Below, piece after piece: positions 10,020-16,392 of a DNA stretch of 64,000 nt (its first letter is position 1; every line of letters begins with the position of its first letter). The DNA is taken from assembly GCA_963706315.1 (NCBI GenBank), contig CAVPMA010000015.1, forward strand, positions 682,001 to 746,000, in the 5' to 3' direction. The stretch comes from CALMEC01 sp963706315 (GTDB taxonomy: Bacteria; Actinomycetota; Thermoleophilia; Miltoncostaeales; Miltoncostaeaceae). The position numbers and the translations under genes are program-made. The notes below the pieces were generated by a model that did not search any database, had not been told where the DNA came from, and saw nothing but the letters and a program-made list of their open reading frames with translations.

Positions 10020-10294
10020 ACCCGATCGGTGGTCGCGGGGTCGCCTGCCGGGGCGGCCCCTTCTCTTGACGGGGAGGTGTCAACGCCCATGGTGGCGGGG
10101 CCGGCATCCGAGAGAGAGACCGCGAGGAGGATGCGCAGCCCTTCCCTCGGCACTCGGATCGACCGCCCCAACCGCAGCGAAGGGATCTCGCCGCGGCGAA
10201 TGGCCTCGTACGCGGCGGTCCGGCCCATGCGGAGGACCGCCGCGACTTCATCCACGGTCAGAACCTCCGGACTGGTAGTCGGGGTGGTGGTCAT
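9989..10294 (-). CDS. Excisionase-type helix-turn-helix protein (AlpA/Xis-like)
   Basis: MTTTPTTSPEVLTVDEVAAV begins a MerR-like winged helix of the excisionase family (HTH_17). The conserved pattern is VLTVDEVAAVLRMGRTAAYE, AIRRGEIPSLRLGRSIRVPR. The family bends DNA for excision or acts as an AlpA-like activator. The ATG at 10294 overlaps the stop of the upstream repressor gene (ATGA), so I use it rather than the longer arginine-rich extension. The C-terminal 45 residues are low-complexity and may be altered by a frameshift near 10020. Confidence 0.75.
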   Translation of the reverse strand: MTTTPTTSPEVLTVDEVAAVLRMGRTAAYEAIRRGEIPSLRLGRSIRVPREGLRILLAVSLSDAGPATMGVDTSPSREGAAPAGDPATTDRVKRSTTSTTE

Positions 10295-10521
10295 GAACCG
10301 ACCGCCCGGAGGTCCCGGAGGAGTCGTGCGTAGCGAAGGCCGGCGTCGCCTCTCGGGGCGCGGTCGCCGCGCTCCCATCGACGTACGGTCAGGGGCGACG
10401 CCCCGATGGCTTCAGCCACCTCGGCTGGGCTAAGACCTGCAGTTTCACGGATGAGACGCGCCTCCCCGTTCCTCGCGATCCGCCGGATCGTGGCGAGTTC
10501 GACCACATCGGTCATGTTCAT
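10291..10521 (-). CDS. XRE-family helix-turn-helix repressor
   Basis: A 76-residue DNA-binding protein. The HTH is clear: LIRETAGLSPAEVAEAIGAS then PLTVRRWERGDRAPRG, ending in a short helical tail. By family it is a phage or element repressor of the Cro/C1 type. It is divergent from the gene at 10661 across a 139-bp gap with GACGG half-sites and one palindrome, and translationally coupled to the excisionase downstream. It plausibly controls the choice between integration and excision. Confidence 0.75.
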   Translation of the reverse strand: MNMTDVVELATIRRIARNGEARLIRETAGLSPAEVAEAIGASPLTVRRWERGDRAPRGDAGLRYARLLRDLRAVGS

Positions 10522-10625
10522 GCATCCGAGGGAAGCAGATCAGACGGTCGGTGTCACCACCTGTCCTGTACTTGTTTCCGGCCCGCGATTGGCATCGACA
10601 CCGGAATGTTTTCAGACGGATAATT

Positions 10626-10638
10626 GACGGGTACCGTC
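10626..10638. promoter_or_regulatory. Candidate operator in divergent regulatory gap
   Basis: GACGG-GTA-CCGTC forms a perfect palindrome 22 bp before the ATG at 10661. Further GACGG half-sites lie at 10543-10547 and 10615-10619, both within CAGACGG. The gap separates the XRE repressor from the divergent HTH gene, the usual place for repressor sites. Binding is inferred only from symmetry and position. Confidence 0.4.
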
Positions 10639-10660
10639 CTAATACCGTAGGCTTCCCAAC

Positions 10661-11395
10661 ATGGAAACGCTCCAGTTGGGAATGGAGAAGATCGAACTCT
10701 CAGAGAAGGGTGACCGCGTCGATTCCGGCGAGGGGTCCCTCTTGCTCCAGGTCTGGTGGGCGGACGTAGGCGGTTCGCAGGAGTGCGTGGGTTTGTTCCT
10801 CGGATCGTTCGAGTCGATCGCAGGGGGCGGGATAACGATCGACCAACCGGTACGACTGCATGGCTCGCTACGGCGAGTCCCAACGACGGTGCTCAGAACA
10901 ATCCCTGTCGGTGAGTTGACAAGGCGCTATCGCGGCAAGAAAGCGGCCATCCGCTTCTTCGAGCTAACCCCGAACGAGCGACGCCGCGTCCTGAAACGCC
11001 TTAGCCAGATGGGGGTCGCGCCGGACGAAGTGACCTTGGAGGACGTGACGCGGGCGATCCCACCGGATGTTGCGGAGAAGGCCCGCGCGCGCAGAAATCG
11101 ATCGATCCCCTCGCCGACCCCCGCGCCTGGACGCCGAGGGAGGCCCGCGCGACCGCCCCTCTTCTTTGCCCAGGTGGCTGCGGTCTACGCGGAAGCCCAC
11201 GAGGCCGGGAGAAACCCAGCGCTCGAAGTTGCCAGGAAGTACGTCGTCCAGCCGTCGACGGCACGCAATTGGATCAACTCCGCCCGCCACCAGCACGGGA
11301 TGCTCACGAAAACCAGGCCAGGCCAAGGCGGCGGGAAGCTCACGAAGAAGGCGCGAGCACTTCTGAGTGCACCGACGCCGGAGGAGGAGTCATGA
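10661..11395 (+). CDS. Element HTH protein upstream of integrase
   Basis: A 244-residue protein whose C-terminal part has a helix-turn-helix segment (AQVAAVYAEAHEAGRNPALE, VARKYVVQPSTARNWINSAR). This type often precedes integrases in actinobacterial elements. The middle is basic and unstructured (ARARRNRSIPSPTPAPGRRG). The N-terminal 90 residues are unfamiliar. The gene overlaps the integrase start by ATGA, so the two are co-translated. No ribosome site is evident before the ATG; a leaderless start is possible. Likely a site-specific DNA-binding helper or regulator of integration, by position. Confidence 0.6.
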   Translation: METLQLGMEKIELSEKGDRVDSGEGSLLLQVWWADVGGSQECVGLFLGSFESIAGGGITIDQPVRLHGSLRRVPTTVLRTIPVGELTRRYRGKKAAIRFFELTPNERRRVLKRLSQMGVAPDEVTLEDVTRAIPPDVAEKARARRNRSIPSPTPAPGRRGRPARPPLFFAQVAAVYAEAHEAGRNPALEVARKYVVQPSTARNWINSARHQHGMLTKTRPGQGGGKLTKKARALLSAPTPEEES

Positions 11396-12543
11396 GAGGG
11401 CATGTGAGGCAACGTGGGAAGGTGTGGGCGTTCGTCATCGACGAGCCCCGCGGGGCGAATGGGAAGCGCCGCCAGCGGTGGCGGTCGGGGTTCGCCACGA
11501 GGAAGGCGGCGGAGCGTGCCCTCGCTGACGCGATGAAGGCGATGAACGACGGGGCGTATGTCGAGCCGTCGCGGCAGACGCTCGGCCAGTTTCTGGAGGG
11601 CGAGTGGCTCCAGTCGATGCGGGCGCGGCTCCGCCCGTCGACGTTCGCGAGCTACTCGTCGATCGTGAAGGTTCACGTCGTGCCGAGAGTCGGCGGCGTC
11701 CAACTCCAGGCGCTCACCCCAGGGGCATTGAACAAGCTGTACGCGGACCTGCAGCTCAACGGCCGCCAACGCGGCGATGACCCCCTCTCAGCCCGGAGCG
11801 TCCGCCTTGTGCACGCCGTGATCCGAAAGGCCCTCGCTGACGCGACCCGGTGGGGGAAGGTCGTGCGGAACGTCGCGGATCTCGCCGACCCGCCGTCGGC
11901 GACGGCTGAGCGCGCCGCGAGGCGGGCGGCGATGACGACGTGGGAGGCGGCCGAACTCCGGAAGTTCATCGAGCACACAGCGGGGGACCGGCTGGCGGCG
12001 GCGTGGATGTTCGCCGCGATGACCGGGGTCCGCCGCGGGGAACTCGCGGGTCTCCTGTGGCGCGACGTCGATCTCGACGGTGCCCGCGTCGCGATCCGCC
12101 GGGCCCTCGTCAGCGTCGCGTTCGACGTGCAGGAGTCCGAGACGAAGTCAGGGAAGACCCGCGTCATCGACCTCGACGCTGGGACCGTCCAAGCCCTGCG
12201 GGAGCACCGCCGCCGCCAGCTAGAGGAGCGCCTCGCGTGGGGTCCCGCCTACCAGGACCACGGCCTCGTGTTCTGTCGGGAGGACGGCACGGCGATTCAC
12301 CCGGAGCAGTTCACCCGGATGTTTAGACGCCACGCGAAAGCGGCGGATCTCCCGCCGATGCGCCTCCACGATCTCCGCCACACGCACGGGACGCTGCTCG
12401 TCGCGGCCGGGGTGCATCCGAAGGTCGTGCAGGAGCGCCTCGGCCATCATTCGTCGGCGTTCACGATGGACACCTACGCCCACGCTATGCCAGCCATGCA
12501 GGCTGAAGCGGCGTCTCGACTCGCTGAACTTGTTGGCCGCTAG
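11392..12543 (+). CDS. int: Tyrosine recombinase / integrase
   Basis: A 383-residue phage-type integrase. It has an N-terminal arm-binding domain (MRGHVRQRGKVWAFVIDEPR), a SAM-like core-binding domain (SRQTLGQFLEGEWLQSMRAR) and a catalytic domain. The catalytic residues are visible: Arg in TGVRRGELAGLLW, Lys in ESETKSGKTRVIDL, His-x-x-Arg in LHDLRHTHGTLL, His in LGHHSSAFTMDTYAH and the Tyr nucleophile in the same segment. The ATG at 11392 is preceded by GAGGAGG and overlaps the previous stop. It would integrate the element, most likely at the nearby tRNA-Asp. The stop overlaps the convergent HEPN-like gene. Confidence 0.93.
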   Translation: MRGHVRQRGKVWAFVIDEPRGANGKRRQRWRSGFATRKAAERALADAMKAMNDGAYVEPSRQTLGQFLEGEWLQSMRARLRPSTFASYSSIVKVHVVPRVGGVQLQALTPGALNKLYADLQLNGRQRGDDPLSARSVRLVHAVIRKALADATRWGKVVRNVADLADPPSATAERAARRAAMTTWEAAELRKFIEHTAGDRLAAAWMFAAMTGVRRGELAGLLWRDVDLDGARVAIRRALVSVAFDVQESETKSGKTRVIDLDAGTVQALREHRRRQLEERLAWGPAYQDHGLVFCREDGTAIHPEQFTRMFRRHAKAADLPPMRLHDLRHTHGTLLVAAGVHPKVVQERLGHHSSAFTMDTYAHAMPAMQAEAASRLAELVGR

Positions 12544-13199
12544 GCCGGGTTCCGGGACAGGAAAGAACGCACGTCTCGGATTAGGGCGTCGACCTGCGTC
12601 GAGTCGTACTGGTCGTACTCGCCGTGGGCGGCCTTGTTTCGAAGATCAAGCCAGGCCGTGACGCTCTTCTGATCGAGCAGGTTGTAGACCCCCTGATTCT
12701 TGAGATCTTCGTTGAGGGACTCGGCCTTGCGGCGCTTGCCATCTATCTCTGTGGCGACGCCGTGCTTCGCGCTGAGCTTCCGAAGGTGCTCTTCAAGGAC
12801 TGTGCCGGTGATGACTGCCGCGGGGTCCTTATAGCCCTTCCCGTGAAGCTCCTCCGCCATCTCGAGAAAGTCACCAAAGACCTCGGCGTTCAGGAGCTCC
12901 TCAAGTCGTTGGGTGTAGCCAGCATCCAGATCAACCCGCAGTGCTCGAAGCCTGCTAACGAGGGCGCTCAGATCCGTGCTCGGGCTGATGTTCGCCACAT
13001 ACGCCGAGGCCGGAGGGGCGAGACGCTCGAGTGTCGCGATTACCCTTGTCCGGCACTGTTCGCGCGTGTCCCACACGGCAGCTGGCGTGGGACCGTCGTA
13101 GTGGTACGAGACGTAGATCGCGGTTTCCTCGAGCACTCCGTCCGCGTCCGCCAGCACCGTGTCAATCTGCTCAAGAATCTGCTCTTTGAGGACCACCAT
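12540..13199 (-). CDS. HEPN-like protein between integrase and attachment tRNA
   Basis: A 219-residue, mostly helical, non-secreted protein. The C-terminal part has AAVITGTVLEEHLRKLSAKH and ending WLDLRNKAAHGEYDQYD. The RNKAAH motif is the Arg-x4-His pair typical of HEPN-fold RNases and nucleotidyltransferase partners. HEPN proteins act in toxin-antitoxin and abortive-infection systems, but many are only structural. No partner antitoxin gene is adjacent. It is convergent with the integrase, sharing 4 bp of stop-codon sequence, and occupies the cargo position next to the likely att site. Function is inference from motif and place. Confidence 0.5.
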   Translation of the reverse strand: MVVLKEQILEQIDTVLADADGVLEETAIYVSYHYDGPTPAAVWDTREQCRTRVIATLERLAPPASAYVANISPSTDLSALVSRLRALRVDLDAGYTQRLEELLNAEVFGDFLEMAEELHGKGYKDPAAVITGTVLEEHLRKLSAKHGVATEIDGKRRKAESLNEDLKNQGVYNLLDQKSVTAWLDLRNKAAHGEYDQYDSTQVDALIRDVRSFLSRNPA

Positions 13200-13337
13200 G
13201 GTCGGCGACGCTAACCGTGCCCCGCGGTGGCCAGCGGATGCCGCGTTTGCAGATTGTTTGCAAGTGGACAGCAGCTCCCGACAAGAACCAAGGCGCGGGC
13301 CGGGAAGAAAGACCCGTTTACCAGGGAAATCATAGAG

Positions 13338-13412
13338 CGGGAGCGACGGGACTCGAACCCGCGGCCTCCGGATTGACAGTCCGGTGCTCTAACCAAGCTG
13401 AGCTACGCCCCC
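13338..13412 (-). tRNA. tRNA-Asp(GTC)
   Basis: A complete cloverleaf on the minus strand. The acceptor stem GGGGGCG pairs with CGCTCCC, the D arm contains AGCTCAGCTTGGTTAGAGC, the anticodon loop is CTGTCAA (GTC) and the T arm is GCGGGTTCGAGTCCCGT, with a G discriminator. CCA is not encoded. Its 3' end faces the integrase about 800 bp away, so it is the probable attB/attR gene of the element. I found no second copy of its 3' end to the left, so the other boundary is outside the window or degraded. Confidence 0.95.
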
Positions 13413-13429
13413 TCGGTGCGCACATGGCA

Positions 13430-13501
13430 TGGGCGGTGACAGATTTGAACTGCCGGCCCCCTGCTTGTAAGGCAGGTGCTCTACCGCTGAGCTAACCGCC
13501 C
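13430..13501 (-). tRNA. tRNA-Val(TAC)
   Basis: The acceptor stem GGGCGGT pairs with ACCGCCC. The anticodon loop is CTTACAA (TAC), flanked by the CCTGC/GCAGG stem, and the T loop is TTCAAAT with an A discriminator. It lies 17 bp upstream of tRNA-Asp on the same strand, so the two are probably one transcript. The first 10 bases overlap the last codons of the antiporter gene. CCA is not encoded. Confidence 0.95.
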
Positions 13502-14727
13502 GCTTTGGCGCGCCCGGGAACGATACCAGCATCCGTCGGGACCGTCCCCGCGGCCGGGACGCGCGCCGCGATGTATCGCAGGGTCGTGCCCTGCACCACG
13601 ATCGACGCGGCGGTCGCGACGAGCACGATCGACTCGGTCGCCCGCGCTTCGCCGAGCCCTTCGAGTGCGGGGTAGCCGGCGAGCAGCAGCGGGACGGCCC
13701 CCTTCAACCCTCCCCAGGACACGAGCACCTTCTCGGCATGCGTCAGCCCGCAACCCGCGAGGCATGCGAACGAGATCGGGGGTCGCACGACGAAGACGGT
13801 GACGAGCGTCAGCACGATGCCCTGCCATAGATGGTCGAGCCCGACCGCGCCCGCGAACGCCGCTCCGAGCAATCCGAACAGGAGCGGCTCCGAGACGGCC
13901 GCCAGGGCCTCGGGGACCGCGTGCCGACGAACGTCCTGCTCGGCCCAGGCGTCCGACAACGCGAGGCCGGTGATGTAGACCGCGAGGAAGCCGCTCCCGT
14001 GGAGTGACGCGGTCCCTGCCCCGACGACGATCGCGCCCAACAGGAGCGCGATTCCTTGCAGGCCATCCTCGAGGTGGGGGGTCGCACGGAGGACCCCCAG
14101 CAGGATGGCCGCCCCGACGATGCCCCCCACGATCCCGATGCCGAGCTCCTCGATGAGCCGCAGCGCGCCGTCGCCGAACGAAGCGCCCTCGGTTCCAAGG
14201 GCCGCGAGAGCGACCACCATGAACGAGATCCCGACCGGGTCATTGAAGCCCGACTCGCCCTCGAGCACCGTACGGGGCCGGCTCGCCGCGCTGCCACCCG
14301 AGCGGAGCGTCGCGTACACGGCCGCCGGGTCGGTGGGCGACAGGGCCACGCCGACGAAGATCGCCAGGGACCAGTCCAGGCCGATGAGGTGACCGGCGAG
14401 CGCGATGGCGCCAGCGGTCGCCGCGGTGCCCGGAAGGCCCAGAAGCACGATCGGCCGCGCGTCAGCGCGCCACGCGCGGAGGCCGGTCGAGAGACCGCCC
14501 TGGAACAGGATCGCGTAGAGCGCGAGGACGCCGATCTCCTGGAAGGGGAGGTCGCGCACGTCGCCGAACGGCGCGATGCCAAGCAGCCCGACGGCGATGC
14601 CCGCCGCGAGGAACGCCGCCGGACCCGGCAACCCGATCCGCTCCGCGAGCGGCGCGAGCGCCAGCGCGCCGGCCAGCAGGAGGGCGGCGACGAGCAGCTG
14701 GGGGAAGAAGTCGGCGAATGCGTCCAT
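13492..14727 (-). CDS. CPA1-family cation/proton antiporter
   Basis: A 411-residue membrane protein with about 12 hydrophobic helices and no soluble tail. Diagnostic segments are GVALSPTDPAAVYATLRSGG and LEGESGFNDPVGISFMVV, carrying the Thr-Asp and Asn-Asp residues of the ion-binding core. The late helix SWGGLKGAVPLLLAGYPALE also fits. It would exchange Na+ or K+ for H+ across the cytoplasmic membrane. Canonical NhaP2 proteins carry extra C-terminal regulatory domains, which are absent. The stop lies inside the 5' end of tRNA-Val, so the transcript may run directly into the two tRNAs. Confidence 0.88.
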   Translation of the reverse strand: MDAFADFFPQLLVAALLLAGALALAPLAERIGLPGPAAFLAAGIAVGLLGIAPFGDVRDLPFQEIGVLALYAILFQGGLSTGLRAWRADARPIVLLGLPGTAATAGAIALAGHLIGLDWSLAIFVGVALSPTDPAAVYATLRSGGSAASRPRTVLEGESGFNDPVGISFMVVALAALGTEGASFGDGALRLIEELGIGIVGGIVGAAILLGVLRATPHLEDGLQGIALLLGAIVVGAGTASLHGSGFLAVYITGLALSDAWAEQDVRRHAVPEALAAVSEPLLFGLLGAAFAGAVGLDHLWQGIVLTLVTVFVVRPPISFACLAGCGLTHAEKVLVSWGGLKGAVPLLLAGYPALEGLGEARATESIVLVATAASIVVQGTTLRYIAARVPAAGTVPTDAGIVPGRAKAGG

Positions 14728-14834
14728 GGGTATTCCGTGCCGACCAGACTTCCCGGCGCACCGACGTCAGTCTATCGGCGTCGCCCCCGATGGCGGCATG
14801 CGACGCTGGAGCAGGCGCGCGACGCCGCAGCGCG

Positions 14835-15011
14835 TCAGCGCATGCGGCCGGGGGGTTCGCGGCCGCTTCCCGTGCACCGTTCGCATCGAACGGGAAGCAT
14901 TCCAACGGCCGAGCGCTCCCAGATGGCACGCTGCCCCCAGCAGTGCATGCACATCCGCGCGGGCTGCGCCTGCACGCTGATTCGCGGGGGCGTGGTCGTG
15001 AACCGGTCCAT
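14835..15011 (-). CDS. Small zinc-ribbon protein
   Basis: A 58-residue frame begins MDRFTTTPPRISVQAQ and carries two CxxC knuckles (CMHC and CERC) separated by 22 residues, with CWGQRAIWE between them: a zinc-ribbon layout. It has a perfect Shine-Dalgarno AAGGAGGTGA placed 4 nt before the ATG at 15011, the strongest in the region, which makes translation likely. Small proteins of this kind usually bind nucleic acid or protein partners; the function here is unknown. It is monocistronic, between the antiporter and a kinase remnant. Confidence 0.6.
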   Translation of the reverse strand: MDRFTTTPPRISVQAQPARMCMHCWGQRAIWERSAVGMLPVRCERCTGSGREPPGRMR

Positions 15012-15268
15012 CTGGTCACCTCCTTGGCGACGATCTGCGTACCGTCAGGGTTGCGCGGCGGGCTGCGGAATCGGCATCGCCCGCTGTCCAGGATGCAACT
15101 GGCATCGACTGGCCGAACGTCGGACGAGATGGGCGAATGGAGAGAAATGAAGGCCGCGTTTTGGCTCTGTGGCGGAGGACGCCCCTACCGGGCAGGTCTT
15201 ACCCACGCCGTCCTCGCCGAACGGCGCGACACGGGTCGCCGACCGGTAGAGCAGGGGGTGCCGAGGCC

Positions 15269-15780
15269 TCAGACGTCCGTCGCCTCAGCGAGGTCGCCTC
15301 CGCGCACCTGCTCCGGCGCCTTGCAGGCCGGCGTGCCGACGCCCGCCCGGCAGCGGCCCGGGGGACGCGCGATGCGGAGGTCGATGAGCTTCGCCTGGTC
15401 GGCCTGGCAGATCACGTTCGACGGCGTGAGATCCAGGTGCGGCACCCGGTTGCGGTGCAGGTACGCCAACGCCGGGCACAGTTGCACCCCGAGCGCCCGA
15501 GCTCCGCGGTTAAAGTGCGAGCCGACGCTCGCCACGGTCGACCAAGTGCCCCAGCGTCTCACCGGTGAGCGTCTCGAGCACAACCATCGGGTGACGCCCT
15601 TCCCGCGTCTCGTAGGCGGGAACGAGGTGCGGATGGGCGAGGCCGGCAAGGGGCCGGCCCTCGGAGGCGGCAGGGGCCGGCCTCGCCCGACGAGGCGCCG
15701 CCGCGCGGCGCGGTCGTCCACCCGGTCCGGTCGCAGCACCTTGGCGACGCACCAGCAGTCGCGCTCCGCGCTCCACACGT
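15269..15780 (-). pseudogene. Serine/threonine protein kinase remnant
   Basis: Two frames together give the middle of a Hanks-type kinase. In order they show DCWCVAKVLRPDRVDD (with the ATP-binding Lys), LAGLAHPHLVPAYETREGRH and MVVLETLTGETLGHLVDRG. The catalytic loop HLDLTPSNVI, where His-Arg-Asp has become His-Leu-Asp, comes next, and last GTPACKAPEQVRGG. The DFG-equivalent is DLRIA, so a key Gly is gone. The glycine-rich loop and the C-terminal lobe are missing, and a frameshift falls near 15530. It cannot make an active kinase. Confidence 0.7.
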
Positions 15781-15787
15781 CATAGGG

Positions 15788-16171
15788 TCAGAACGTCGCG
15801 CGGGCTGTGCACACCTCGCCGTTCGCCCGGCTCGCCCGGAACGTGACCCGGTCGGGTCCGGAGGCGTTGGAGATGAGGCGGCGCACCGTGAACGACCCGC
15901 TGGGGGCCTTGGTGACCGCGATCCCCGAGGCGATCGTCCTACCGTTGCGTGCCAGACCCCACTTCCAGAAGACGCCGTTGCGGTTCTGATCGACCTCGAA
16001 CTCAACTTCGATGCGGCCGTTGTCGGGGCTCAGCTTGACCTTGGCCGTGCTGGCGCCGGTGCATGTGCCGGCGACACGAATGTCCCGGGGGTTCTTCGCG
16101 AGCGCTGCGGGCAGCGGCGCCACGAGCCCGACTGCGATAACTGTTGCGATCATTCGAGTTGCCGACTTCAT
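15788..16171 (-). CDS. Secreted protein, unknown function
   Basis: A 127-residue protein with a clear signal peptide (MKSATRMIATVIAVGLVAPL, cleavage near PAALA). The mature part is a small beta-rich domain with two cysteines (GTCTGAS and GEVCTARATF, probably one disulfide). An AAGGAG site lies 8 nt before the ATG. No family recognised; the alternating polar and hydrophobic pattern suggests a beta-sandwich. It is divergent from the GH15 gene, with about 220 bp between them. Confidence 0.7.
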   Translation of the reverse strand: MKSATRMIATVIAVGLVAPLPAALAKNPRDIRVAGTCTGASTAKVKLSPDNGRIEVEFEVDQNRNGVFWKWGLARNGRTIASGIAVTKAPSGSFTVRRLISNASGPDRVTFRASRANGEVCTARATF

Positions 16172-16392
16172 TCGTTCGCTCCTTGTGAGCTGGCAGGTGC
16201 TCTGCTCGGACCGAACGCTAGGGCGGCCTCCGACAGGCGCGGGCTAGCGGGTTGCCACCTTGGGCAAACGCACGGTTCGATTTCGGTAAAGACGGAGCGC
16301 GTGCCCCGCGCCGGCGTTCGGGCCCGGACGGGCCCGCGGCCGCGCTGACCGGTCCGCCGCGTACGTGCCCGCCGACCAGGCAGGATCCCGCT

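Noticed and set aside
1..13300. Second copy of the tRNA-Asp 3' end as left attachment site
   Set aside because: I looked for the T-arm/acceptor sequence to the left of the integrase and did not find one; the boundary is outside the window or degraded.
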